From Sulfurovum sp. (GTDB lineage Bacteria > Campylobacterota > Campylobacteria > Campylobacterales > Sulfurovaceae), in contig JAGXFO010000021.1 in assembly GCA_024637255.1 (NCBI GenBank), positions 1-64,000 on the forward strand: a DNA stretch of 64,000 bases, in the 5' to 3' direction. Below, one piece after another: positions 17,901-24,670 of this stretch. The notes under the pieces were generated by a model. It did no database searches. It saw nothing but the letters and a program-made list of their open reading frames with translations, and was not told where the DNA came from. How positions within the stretch are numbered: the stretch's first letter is position 1; every line of letters begins with the position of its first letter. Position numbers and translations under genes: made by a program.

Positions 17901-18463
17901 GGTTGCATTATACTGGCTTTGGCTCGATAATAATCTTTGTTTTGCAAGAGAAGAGTTGCTTTCTCCGGATTTGAATCAACGAGATTCATTGCTGTGTATT
18001 CGATGTTTATCAGAACATCAGAATATTTTTTAGCATTGGATAGTTTGGCGAACTCTAGGTCGGAGAAACCAGTTTGGCGCATCAGTTCTAATAAGGAGAA
18101 TGTTTGATCGCTGTATGGACGGGGACGTTTGTCATCTTGTCCAACCAGATCCCAGTAGATATTATGGTATTCAGTCGGACGAGGGCTCTTGCCATTTCGA
18201 ATAGCTATAATTTCTTCGTAATGGTCTTTATAAATTGGGTCGCCTGTTGCCACATAGCTTCGTGCCATACGTGTAAGATCATCAGAGTTTTGACGTAATT
18301 CATCCATAAGCAAATAAGATTTAATACGTAAATTATTTGCAACATCTATCGCTTTTTCAGATCGGACATAAAGGAAAAATACAATAGTAAAAATGACAAA
18401 TAGAAAGAGTGTTCCCCATACAGTATGATGAAATTTTGATAAATTTTTATTATTTACATGCAT
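14939..18463 (-). CDS. Membrane sensor with GAF, two PAS, GGDEF and EAL domains (c-di-GMP turnover)
   Basis: A 1174-aa sensor. Order: membrane helix (about 15-33), extracytoplasmic sensor region (about 34-210), second helix (about 212-232), a HAMP-like linker, GAF domain (about 320-470), two PAS domains (about 480-605 and 610-735), GGDEF (about 740-900) and EAL (about 915-1160). The GGDEF motif at 817-821 is intact (LARLGGDEF), as is EAL at 944-946 (GAEALLRW), so both diguanylate cyclase and c-di-GMP phosphodiesterase activities are possible on sequence grounds. The EAL part also has the later conserved DDFGTGYSSLSYL and GVET segments. It is monocistronic and divergent from the PAS relic at 18635. 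Confidence 0.92.
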   Translation of the reverse strand: MHVNNKNLSKFHHTVWGTLFLFVIFTIVFFLYVRSEKAIDVANNLRIKSYLLMDELRQNSDDLTRMARSYVATGDPIYKDHYEEIIAIRNGKSPRPTEYHNIYWDLVGQDDKRPRPYSDQTFSLLELMRQTGFSDLEFAKLSNAKKYSDVLINIEYTAMNLVDSNPEKATLLLQNKDYYRAKASIMQPVAEAYKMVDKRTSDIVHATENTATLMRVIFVLFGIFLLIMIWRVRQALYSTLGSSLSELNSHLAAIGSGNFTSPLPVAKGMENSVFGWLSETQKKLLQIDIKRQKSEKHTQRVGQLYAVLSQCNKAILHSNTESELFQQICKDTINITDIKMAWIGLIDDQTKQLKPVASYGRGTDYLKDIKITISPNDPLGNGPSGTVCREDRPFWSQDFQHDSSTDPWHERAKEFDWKSSVALPLHKKGIVIGTLNLYSSGTNAFNESTRDLLQKITAEIDHALNSFEEEIAKNKAEEALRDSYNLLTTIINTAPLRIFWKDTNLNYLGCNTTFAKDAGMNSVEEIIGKNDYSLSWSVQAEFYTTDDRDIMNSNTPKLSCDAPHIMPDGNTVWFRTSKVPLNDENNHSIGILGMYEDITEHKLVEISLRESQAHLQAIIENEPECVTLVDAKGKLIEMNPAGLEMLQVDTLEEVQQHKLTSYLLPKWHAPFVALHREVMNGHRGTLEFEIKGLKGAHRWLETHAVPMRDDEGKVTMLLGIARDITQRKQSEQDIQYMVNFDILTGLPNRTKLDEQMTYLLNLAKRKKNSFSVMFIDIDHFKDINDTLGHNIGDILLVEFSKRFTSILRAEDTLARLGGDEFILLLPECNADEAQKVAQKLLYAMHDTFLIEQYELNVTASIGIALYPADGLDKKTLSKNADAAMYKAKEAGRNGYSFFTEEMQTISTRKLQLLNALHHALSCNEFHIVYQPQISLKTGHVIGAEALLRWEHPEFGTISPVEFIPIAENSGLILSIGEWVLRSAAGQLKDWMERGMSPIIMAINLSAAQFRHPNLPDLVTQILQSTKLPSKYLELELTESVAMHNPKEAIDIINNLYEIGIRMSIDDFGTGYSSLSYLKKFKVYKLKIDQSFVRDISTDPEDKAIVSAIINMAHSLGLQTIAEGVETTEQLNFLHEQGCDEAQGYYYNKPLLPDEFEDRYKDEKHIETDVWVPSI

Positions 18464-18591
18464 AAATATTTCCTAAATGATTATATTGATAATACTTTAT
18501 CATAAATATAACTGTAAAAAATTAAACACTTGAATAAATGAGTCAAGGAGTCAAAAATAATAAAAAATCTTTAATGCTCTTTTGACATACT

Positions 18592-18597
18592 TATAAT
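18592..18597 (+). promoter_or_regulatory. Candidate -10 box ahead of the PAS gene relic
   Basis: A TATAAT hexamer lies 38 bases before the ATG of the relic. A TTGACA at 18582-18587 is too close to serve as its -35. If the promoter still works it would now transcribe into the antisense of the TauE/SafE gene. Confidence 0.35.
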
Positions 18598-18634
18598 ATA
18601 GTTTCTTAATCAAAGTAACACGAGGTATAAACTA

Positions 18635-18720
18635 ATGAATTTAAAGATATTAGAGCAACGGGCTAGAGTATTTGATCACTTATTTGATGCTGTTGTAGTA
18701 ACTGATGTAATAGGGATAAG
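18635..18720 (+). pseudogene. Remnant: first ~27 codons of a PAS-domain regulator
   Basis: The reading frame opens with about 27 residues that look like the start of a PAS sensor: an N-terminal helix, then RVFDHLFDAVVVTD and IG, matching the usual 'ARVFE..x.GIxITDxxG' entry into a PAS fold. At about 18718 the similarity ends and the frame runs on antisense through the 3' end of the neighbouring minus-strand gene, giving a low-complexity Cys/Phe-rich sequence. A -10 box and a plausible start are still present upstream. The simplest reading is a PAS(-GGDEF) gene whose body was deleted, leaving promoter and 5' end. The exact break point is approximate. Confidence 0.6.
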
Positions 18721-18732
18721 TAAAAGATTGTG

Positions 18733-19518
18733 TCAGCCGCATTTTCCCGGTGCACACTTCATGCCGTTAAATTGTCCTGTCATGGTATTATTCATACCTT
18801 CTTCCTGCATTTTCTTCATTCTTTCTTTCATTTTTTCGGGATTTGCGATGAAATTGTAGCCTTTATATAGTGTTATACCGCCATAGAATATGACAAGCAG
18901 GGCAGCTAGTTTCATCATGGTGCCACGCAGTGAGCCTTTTTGCAAAAACTTTGTAATGAAACCTAAAAAGAAAAGCGCAGGGATGGTCGCCAGTCCAAAG
19001 GTGGCCATAACCAAAGCACCCGCAAAGGGATCCGCAGTGCTTGCCGCAAAAATTGCAAAAGAATACACTAGTCCGCAAGGTATGAGCCCGTTGAGTAAGC
19101 CTAAAAGATAAAAACTTCCATAAGAACGTGATGATATGAGTTTTTTAAAGCTTTTTTGGTACCAAGGATATTTGGAAACGGACCACTCAGCAGAGTTTAA
19201 AAATTTGATATTTCCCAAAAGGGAAAGCCCTGCCAGTACCATAAGTATACCCGTGAGAAGAAAAAGAATTCCTTTGGTTGTGGGAGTAAATGCAACTACC
19301 TGACCTATAAAACCAAACAGTGCACCCAGAACAGCATAGGTCGTGACACGACCGAAATTGTAGGCTAAATGTGAAGATGTTTGTTGCAGATAACTCGATT
19401 TTTGGTCTATTTTTGTGGAGCTATAGGCAACCACTATTCCTCCGCACATCCCGATGCAATGCCCAACACTTCCTAAAAAGGCAGTTGTAAGAATGATGAT
19501 AAGGTCTATGTTTCCCAT
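18733..19518 (-). CDS. Sulfite exporter TauE/SafE (UreH/DsbD_2-type) membrane protein with Cys tail
   Basis: A 261-aa membrane protein with about six helices. The N-terminal GSVGHCIGMCGGIV (about 16-29) is the signature of the family found beside cytochrome oxidase maturation and copper genes in many proteobacteria. The C-terminus, after the last helix and a charged stretch, ends in MKCAPGKCG, a small Cys motif repeated on the DUF4395 protein encoded at 25018-25698. Metal (copper) or sulfur-compound handling is likely but the substrate is not known. It is divergent from the TerB-like gene at 19590. Its 3' end abuts the PAS relic. Confidence 0.78.
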   Translation of the reverse strand: MGNIDLIIILTTAFLGSVGHCIGMCGGIVVAYSSTKIDQKSSYLQQTSSHLAYNFGRVTTYAVLGALFGFIGQVVAFTPTTKGILFLLTGILMVLAGLSLLGNIKFLNSAEWSVSKYPWYQKSFKKLISSRSYGSFYLLGLLNGLIPCGLVYSFAIFAASTADPFAGALVMATFGLATIPALFFLGFITKFLQKGSLRGTMMKLAALLVIFYGGITLYKGYNFIANPEKMKERMKKMQEEGMNNTMTGQFNGMKCAPGKCG

Positions 19519-19531
19519 GTGCAGTATCCAT

Positions 19532-19560
19532 TTGTTAAGTTTTTAAAACTATAGTATACT
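19532..19560 (+). promoter_or_regulatory. Sigma-70-type promoter for the TerB-like/acylphosphatase unit
   Basis: TTGTTA (19532-19537), a 17-base spacer and TATACT (19555-19560), followed 29 bases later by the GTG start at 19590. It is one of the two best-spaced -35/-10 pairs I found in the window. Confidence 0.6.
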
Positions 19561-19589
19561 TTTATTAAATTAGTGTTAAGGATGTCATA

Positions 19590-20027
19590 GTGTTTCAAGG
19601 TATAAAACGTAATATCATGAAGATGTTTAGAGAATTATTGGTCTACCACCATAGTTCTTTGGAATATAGAGCAAAAATTTTGACACTACTAGTCTCAGCA
19701 GATGGCGAAATATGTGAATGCGAAAAACAGAAACTAAAAGAGATAGCATACAGTATTTATGCAGACGACCATGATAGGGCCGAACTTCTTTTGGATGCTG
19801 TCTATGAATATCATACAAAAATCATAACCAATAACGGGCTTAATTTTGAACACCTTGTATTGCTTGTTGAGAAAGAAACAAGAGAGATGAAACGTTTTGC
19901 GCAAAAGATAGATATGGACCTTCTTGTACAGCTACATGAGTGTATAGAAGAAGAAGAAGCTAGATTGTTCCAGGAACGTATTTTAGATTTTTTGCAGAAT
20001 CTTAAGGATGAATATGCAATGGTATAA
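19590..20027 (+). CDS. Conserved hypothetical, possible TerB-like helical protein
   Basis: A 145-aa all-helical, acidic protein with no signal peptide. The segment LTLLVSADGEICECEKQKLKEIAYSI resembles the acidic helix-turn of TerB-type domains, which may bind metal, but the match is by eye only. It starts at GTG. The last 14 bases overlap the acylphosphatase gene, implying translational coupling. Function not known. Confidence 0.5.
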   Translation: MFQGIKRNIMKMFRELLVYHHSSLEYRAKILTLLVSADGEICECEKQKLKEIAYSIYADDHDRAELLLDAVYEYHTKIITNNGLNFEHLVLLVEKETREMKRFAQKIDMDLLVQLHECIEEEEARLFQERILDFLQNLKDEYAMV

Positions 20028-20286
20028 ATGCATTGTATTTGGAAAAGTACAAGGGGTATTTTACAGAAAGTCAGTTTCTCAGGCAATGATGCAAAAACAG
20101 TTTAAGGGGTACATGCGAAACCTTAGTGATGGTACGGTTGAAGTAGTAGCAGAAGTATTTGATGATGATTTTGAAGTTTTTATAGGTATATTAAAAATAG
20201 GTTCGCCATTAAGTAGCGTGGATGATGTGAAATATGAGATAATTAATGATGCCACCTTTAATACTGATGGTTTCGAGATACGATAA
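20014..20286 (+). CDS. Acylphosphatase
   Basis: A small cytoplasmic enzyme that hydrolyses carboxyl-phosphate bonds. The active-site arginine loop GKVQGVFYRKS and the catalytic asparagine in GYMRNLSDGTVEV are both present. An ATG six bases further upstream (20008) would give 92 aa; I prefer the ATG at 20014 (90 aa) because AAGGA sits five bases before it and the protein then begins MQWYKCIVFGK like other family members. It overlaps the end of the TerB-like gene. Confidence 0.88.
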   Translation: MQWYKCIVFGKVQGVFYRKSVSQAMMQKQFKGYMRNLSDGTVEVVAEVFDDDFEVFIGILKIGSPLSSVDDVKYEIINDATFNTDGFEIR

Positions 20287-20299
20287 ATAGGAGTGTATT

Positions 20300-20500
20300 A
20301 TGAGTTCTGGTTGGGGATGTCAATTTATGGGGACAAAAGATAATGACAAAGAGTGGTGTTTAAAACTGCATCATCATTGCGAACCTGGGTGTAGGGGATG
20401 CATCATTGCAGGACAAGTAGAATTTTCGACACCCAATATAAGTGAAGAACAAGAGAGGAAAGTCAAGAAGCGCAGTGACAATCCTCTGAGCGAGAAGTGA
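20300..20500 (+). CDS. Cysteine-rich 66-aa protein of unknown function
   Basis: A short soluble protein with five cysteines, of which three fall in HHHCEPGCRGCIIAG (residues 25-39), preceded by three histidines. This looks like a metal-binding knuckle or a small Fe-S or zinc site. I do not recognise the family. It has a good ribosome binding site (AGGAG), lies 13 bases after the acylphosphatase stop, and is followed directly by the convergent msrA. Confidence 0.6.
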   Translation: MSSGWGCQFMGTKDNDKEWCLKLHHHCEPGCRGCIIAGQVEFSTPNISEEQERKVKKRSDNPLSEK

Positions 20501-21028
20501 CTACGCCATTTCTTTTCCAAACTTCGCTTTGAGTTTTGCTAACTTTGGTGGAATAACCGCCATACAGTAACCCTGCATAGAGTTTTGACGGTAATAATCC
20601 TGATGGTAAGCTTCTGCTTGATAATATCTGTCTAAAGGTTCTATGACCGTCACAATAGGGTCTTTGTAGTCTTTTTGTGCTGCTTCCATAGCCGCCTCTG
20701 CCGCCTCTTTCGTTTCTTCATCTGTGTAGAGTATGGTTGAGCGGTACTGTGTTCCTCTGTCTGCACCCTGCTGGTTCAGTGTAGTAGGGTTGTGTACTGC
20801 AAAGAAAATGTCCAGCAGAGTGTCAGAAGTGATGATGCCGTCATCATACGTGATCTTTATGACCTCTGCATGTCCTGTGTCTCCTGTACAGATGTCTCCA
20901 TAGGTAGGGTTGAGAGTGTGGCCATTTGCATAGCCGCTCTCAACATCGCTTACCCCTGTGAGTAATTCAAATACTGCCTCAGTGCACCAGAAGCACCCTC
21001 CGCCTAGTATGAGTTCTTGTTTTGCCAT
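20501..21028 (-). CDS. msrA: Peptide methionine-S-sulfoxide reductase MsrA
   Basis: It repairs S-methionine sulfoxide in proteins using thioredoxin. The 175-aa protein has the catalytic GGGCFWCTEAVF motif with C12 as nucleophile, and the GHAEVIKITYDD and AEAYHQDYY segments of the family. The usual recycling cysteine is probably the one in MQGYCMAVI near residue 158. It is divergent from trxC, which could supply its reductant. Confidence 0.95.
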   Translation of the reverse strand: MAKQELILGGGCFWCTEAVFELLTGVSDVESGYANGHTLNPTYGDICTGDTGHAEVIKITYDDGIITSDTLLDIFFAVHNPTTLNQQGADRGTQYRSTILYTDEETKEAAEAAMEAAQKDYKDPIVTVIEPLDRYYQAEAYHQDYYRQNSMQGYCMAVIPPKLAKLKAKFGKEMA

Positions 21029-21075
21029 TTTATATGTCCTAATTTATTTATTTATATTGTATTTACTTTATTTGC

Positions 21076-21081
21076 TATAAT
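21076..21081 (+). promoter_or_regulatory. Extended -10 promoter of the trxC redox operon
   Basis: TATAAT preceded by TGC, an extended -10 element (TGnTATAAT), in the msrA-trxC intergenic region. It places the transcript start near 21088, giving a leader of about 120 bases. Confidence 0.55.
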
Positions 21082-21087
21082 ACCTAA

Positions 21088-21206
21088 GAAAAATAAATAA
21101 GGGATAGTAACACGACTAGTTGTGTGAGCCAACTGCTGAAGTTGTCTCAGTGACAGCGTAGTATTTTGGGCTTTGCTCAAAATGCGTCCCGTATTGAAGG
21201 AATTTT
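21088..21206 (+). ncRNA. Structured 5' leader of trxC, possible cis-regulatory RNA
   Basis: Three successive stem-loops are visible on the coding strand: ACACGACT/AGTTGTGT (21110-21125); GAG-C-CAACT paired with AGTTG-T-CTC around GCTGA (21126-21148); and ATTTTGGGC paired with GCTCAAAAT around TTT (21163-21183, one G-T pair). GGGA at 21101-21104 can close the whole region with TCCC at 21187-21190, giving a multibranch junction just before the ribosome binding site GAAGGA. I do not recognise a known riboswitch class. Regulation by this element is inference from the drawn pairings only. Confidence 0.4.
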
Positions 21207-21635
21207 ATGAATATAAATGTTGTGTGCCCGCATTGTTTTAAGGTAAATCGCATACCTAAAAAAGAGTCTTATACAAAAGCGAACTGCGGTGAGTGTAAGA
21301 AGTCTTTGCTTGATAGCAAGCCTGTGTCTGTAGATGCTGCTAAGCTGGGTACTTTTTTGGCCAATTCGGATATTCCTTTAGTGGTAGATTTTTGGGCACC
21401 TTGGTGCGGACCCTGTTTACAGATGGCTCCTGCTTTTGAGGAGGTCGCATTGGCTATGCCACTTCAGGCACAGTTTATAAAAATAAACACAGATGAACAG
21501 CAGGCCTTGGGCGGAAAGTACGGCATACAGAGCATACCCACACTCATATTATTTAAGGACACTAAAGAAGTAGATAGACTAAGCGGTGCCCTGAGTGCAG
21601 GTCAATTGAAGCAATGGGTAGGGCAATCTTTATAG
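21207..21635 (+). CDS. trxC: Thioredoxin 2 (TrxC type)
   Basis: A cytoplasmic disulfide reductase of 142 aa with the TrxC-specific N-terminal zinc ribbon (C7, C10, C27, C30) and a thioredoxin fold carrying WCGPC with C67 and C70. The cis-proline loop GIQSIPTLILF is present. Its stop is directly followed by the ATG of the response regulator (no gap), so it heads a four-gene redox/signalling operon. The 120-base structured leader may control it. Confidence 0.93.
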   Translation: MNINVVCPHCFKVNRIPKKESYTKANCGECKKSLLDSKPVSVDAAKLGTFLANSDIPLVVDFWAPWCGPCLQMAPAFEEVALAMPLQAQFIKINTDEQQALGGKYGIQSIPTLILFKDTKEVDRLSGALSAGQLKQWVGQSL

Positions 21636-22307
21636 ATGAGTAAAATATTATTATTGGAAGATGATGCTAACCTGAATGAAACGGTCACAGATTTTCTTGA
21701 AGAGAAAGGCTATGAGGTGGTTTCTGTCTATGATGGATATGAAGCGCAGGAAAAACTCTATGAGAGTAAGTATGATTTGCTTTTATTCGACGTTAACACT
21801 CCTGGCATCAATGGTTTTGATCTTTTAAGAGAGGCAAGAGAGGGTAATGTGTTCGCACCTGCTATATTCATTACCTCTTTAGATTCGGTAGACGACCTTG
21901 AGAAGGGGTTCAAGAGCGGTTGTGATGATTATATTCGTAAACCTTTTTCGCTTAAAGAATTATATATACGTGTAGAAACTTTGATTAAGCGCGGTTTTTA
22001 TCATGAAGCCAAAGAGTTGATACTAATCTCAAAAAACATTGCTTACAGTATTAAGAATAATGAACTTATTATAGATGGCGAAACGGTATCTTTGGGGCAT
22101 AAAGAGTCTATGCTGCTTAAGCTTTTTATGAAAAATGAGAATGAGGTTATTGCGCATGAGCGCATTTATGAACATTTATGGGACTATAATGAAGAACCTA
22201 GTGATACAGCACTTCGTACCTATATTAAAAACCTTCGTAAAATCATAGGCAAGGAAAGAATTGTTAGTATTAAAAAACAAGGGTACAAGTTCACTGCTGA
22301 AAAGTGA
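21636..22307 (+). CDS. OmpR/PhoB-type response regulator
   Basis: A 223-aa regulator: receiver domain 1-118 with acidic pocket E8-D9-D10, phospho-acceptor D52 in LLLFDVNTPG, the T in FITSLDS and K101-type lysine in YIRKPF; winged-helix DNA-binding domain about 125-220 ending RIVSIKKQGYKF. The residue after D52 varies from the common M-x-P-G to N-T-P-G. It overlaps the kinase gene by 47 bases, so the two are certainly coupled. The target genes are unknown; the cytochrome genes downstream are the obvious candidates. Confidence 0.92.
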   Translation: MSKILLLEDDANLNETVTDFLEEKGYEVVSVYDGYEAQEKLYESKYDLLLFDVNTPGINGFDLLREAREGNVFAPAIFITSLDSVDDLEKGFKSGCDDYIRKPFSLKELYIRVETLIKRGFYHEAKELILISKNIAYSIKNNELIIDGETVSLGHKESMLLKLFMKNENEVIAHERIYEHLWDYNEEPSDTALRTYIKNLRKIIGKERIVSIKKQGYKFTAEK

Positions 22308-23448
22308 GAAGAAATCTTTTTTTAGATTCTTAACACTTTATGTAGCTATGGTCATCTTTATGATTATGCTCCTCTCGCTGTTTTATTACCAGAGTCAGGA
22401 AAAATTAATGCTGTCTGATCAGCGCGCAATGCTGACCAAATATGCTTACATACAAACCAAAAGACTTAAGGTGTTGCACCATTTTTTTGATGAGCAAACA
22501 AAGTACCCTAGAGATCCCCGCTTCAAGTCTGCCATCTATGACCTCGAATATATGAAAATATTTTCATTGTTGGAAGATGAAAATGTACGCTTCAATGAAG
22601 AGATATATATTACCAATAAGCATATACATCTAGTCAAGACTTTAGATGAATTTTATTTGGGAACAAAGTATCTTATCATTGAAGTCAAATACAGTGGAGC
22701 ATGGAAGGGAGGAGTATGGAAAAACATCATTGGATATGGACTGTTTACTTTTATATTTTTTATGCTCTTTGGACTTTATCTTGCTAAATTGTTTTTGAAA
22801 CCGATGCGTGATGCTATTATGTTATTGGACAGATTTATTAAAGATACCACTCATGAACTTAACACGCCCCTGTCTGCAATACTAGCAAATATAGAGATGA
22901 TGGATACAGATGTTATGGAAGAGAAAAATAAAACTAAATTGGCACGTATAAATATCGCAGCCAAAACGGTTTCTGTGCTCTATAGAGATTTGACCTATCT
23001 TACTTTAGAGCAGGAAAAAGAGAATCATGACGAAAAGATAGAGATCAAAGCGCTTATCCAAGACAGAGCAGAATATTTTTCTGTCTTGGCACAGTCAAAA
23101 CACTTGGAGTGTAATTTGGACTTGGAAGATGCCAGTCTTATCATGGATAGACGCAAATTGATCAGAGTTGTAGATAATCTTATATCTAATGCGATTAAAT
23201 ACAGCAAACGAAACGGTACTGTGGGCATAAAATTAAGAAAAGGTATGCTGATTATTTGGGATACAGGTATAGGCATGGATGAAGAGAATATACCTTATAT
23301 ATTTGACAGATATATACGCTTCAATAACAGCGAGGGAGGCTTTGGTGTTGGTCTGAGTATTGTGAAACAAATCTTGGATGAATATCATATCTCCATAAAA
23401 GTAAAATCAAAAAAAATGGAAGGTACAAGTATGGTACTAACATGGTAA
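22261..23448 (+). CDS. Sensor histidine kinase
   Basis: A membrane kinase of up to 395 aa, partner of the upstream response regulator. Two helices (about 25-44 and 158-180) enclose a short periplasmic sensor of roughly 110 residues. HisKA has H198 in KDTTHELNTPLSAI; the ATPase part has the N box near NLISNAIKYSK, G1 DTGIGMD and G2 GGFGVGLSIV. No HAMP domain is evident. The start is uncertain: the long frame begins at TTG 22261 inside the regulator gene, but TTG/CTG codons near 22294 would also work and leave the first helix intact. Confidence 0.85.
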   Translation: MLVLKNKGTSSLLKSEKKSFFRFLTLYVAMVIFMIMLLSLFYYQSQEKLMLSDQRAMLTKYAYIQTKRLKVLHHFFDEQTKYPRDPRFKSAIYDLEYMKIFSLLEDENVRFNEEIYITNKHIHLVKTLDEFYLGTKYLIIEVKYSGAWKGGVWKNIIGYGLFTFIFFMLFGLYLAKLFLKPMRDAIMLLDRFIKDTTHELNTPLSAILANIEMMDTDVMEEKNKTKLARINIAAKTVSVLYRDLTYLTLEQEKENHDEKIEIKALIQDRAEYFSVLAQSKHLECNLDLEDASLIMDRRKLIRVVDNLISNAIKYSKRNGTVGIKLRKGMLIIWDTGIGMDEENIPYIFDRYIRFNNSEGGFGVGLSIVKQILDEYHISIKVKSKKMEGTSMVLTW

Positions 23449-23774
23449 AGCATATCATTTTATCTTTAGTCATAGTGTCAGGTGTATTTTCACTAGATGT
23501 GTATGAACGCAATTGTGTGGAGTGCCACAAAGAGCTTCCTATGTCCCTGCAGAAAATGTTTAAGCGTTATCTTCTTGTTTATAGTGGTGAGCAAAATGTG
23601 AAAGCAGGATTGAAGCACTATTTAAAATACCCACTAAAAGAGATATCTGTTATGGATGATTTATTTATTGACAATTACGGTATCAAGAAGAAAACCACAC
23701 TGAAAGAAAGTGACATTGATGAAGCATTAGACATATATTGGGATAAGTTTAAGGTTTTTAATAAGTTGAAGTAG
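23442..23774 (+). CDS. Small secreted monoheme c-type protein
   Basis: A 110-aa protein with an N-terminal signal peptide (hydrophobic 4-17) and a single CXXCH heme motif (CVECH, residues 25-29), followed by a mostly helical, lysine-rich region with no second heme. I do not recognise the family. It overlaps the kinase stop by 7 bases and so belongs to the trxC-regulator-kinase operon. It may be the redox signal input or an output of that system; this is inference. Confidence 0.65.
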   Translation: MVKHIILSLVIVSGVFSLDVYERNCVECHKELPMSLQKMFKRYLLVYSGEQNVKAGLKHYLKYPLKEISVMDDLFIDNYGIKKKTTLKESDIDEALDIYWDKFKVFNKLK

Positions 23775-23821
23775 TTACAATAAGTTTGGATAAGGTTAAA
23801 TTATAAAACAAAAGGAATAAT

Positions 23822-24145
23822 ATGAAAAGATTAATGGCAGCGCTTACCTTGGTAGCATTTATGATGGTTGGTACATCTACGGTTGCATCAGCTAGTGTAG
23901 CGACAGGACAAAAGATTTTTAAAAAGAAACTTAGAAAATACTGTGGATTTTCTGGCGTAAGGTTTGCAAGATTGCATTCACAAGATGAATGGGAAGAGAT
24001 TTACGATAGTGGAAAGTTTATTAATGAAACAAAAAGACTCTGTCCTCAACTGGATATAACTAAAATTAAAAAACCGTGGTGGAAAGAACTTTACGATTTC
24101 ACTTACGAGTATGGAACTGGCGGTTCCCACGTACCTAAGTGTTAA
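23822..24145 (+). CDS. Secreted cytochrome-c-like protein without heme motif (paralogue 1)
   Basis: A 107-aa exported protein with a signal peptide cut near ASA-SVA (about residue 25). After it comes GQKIFKKKLRKYCG..., similar to the start of class I cytochromes c, but CXXCH is missing. Three cysteines remain (in KYCG, RLCPQ and the terminal PKC). It shares the plan and motifs (GQKI-K, F-A-H-Q-D-W-E, C-P, YDF-YEYG) with the next gene, so they are tandem paralogues. Function not known. Confidence 0.65.
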   Translation: MKRLMAALTLVAFMMVGTSTVASASVATGQKIFKKKLRKYCGFSGVRFARLHSQDEWEEIYDSGKFINETKRLCPQLDITKIKKPWWKELYDFTYEYGTGGSHVPKC

Positions 24146-24162
24146 GCTGGATGTAACTTCCT

Positions 24163-24187
24163 GAAGCAGATGTTTATCTTCTGCTTC
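24163..24187 (+). terminator. Intrinsic terminator after paralogue 1
   Basis: GAAGCAGA (24163-24170) and TCTGCTTC (24180-24187) form an 8-bp stem with a nine-base loop, followed by TTATTTTTATATA. Confidence 0.75.
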
Positions 24188-24264
24188 TTATTTTTATATA
24201 TACCTCACAATACTTTCACTATTACATGCTATCATACATAATCTAAAAACAAAAGGAATTAAAA

Positions 24265-24579
24265 ATGAATACTATGACTAAATTGGCACTTGGTGTTTTA
24301 CTTGGCATGACATTATTTTCATCATCTGCATTAGCAGATGTAAAAAAAGGTCAAAAAATTTACCTTAAGAAGCTTAAGGCACCTTGTAATATGAGTGGTT
24401 CTCAATTTGCCCAAAAACATACTCAAGATCAGTGGGAATCTATTCATCAAGCTGGTAAATTTGCTGAGGAAGTAACTAAAATTTGTCCTAAAGCAAAAAT
24501 AAAAGCTAACTATACCCCAGATGTATACGATTTTGTTTATGAGTATGCAAGCGATTCAGGCAATATACCATCTTGTTAA
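24265..24579 (+). CDS. Secreted cytochrome-c-like protein without heme motif (paralogue 2)
   Basis: A 104-aa exported protein with signal peptide (cleavage near ALA-DVK, about residue 24). The mature part begins KKGQKIYLKKLKAPCNMSG and ends in SGNIPSC. As in paralogue 1 there is no CXXCH; the three cysteines fall at the same places. The terminator before it shows it is transcribed separately from paralogue 1. It could bind a partner cytochrome or another ligand; function not known. Confidence 0.65.
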   Translation: MNTMTKLALGVLLGMTLFSSSALADVKKGQKIYLKKLKAPCNMSGSQFAQKHTQDQWESIHQAGKFAEEVTKICPKAKIKANYTPDVYDFVYEYASDSGNIPSC

Positions 24580-24670
24580 GAAGATAGTTTGCTATAAAAT
24601 GGTGGTGGAAGTTTTGTGTAGGGCAGACCTTCTTAATGTAAATAAATAAACTTATTTAAAAGGAATGAAA

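Noticed and set aside
18582..18597. TTGACA and TATAAT as a complete promoter
   Set aside because: The hexamers are only four bases apart, so TTGACA cannot be the -35 of this -10 box.
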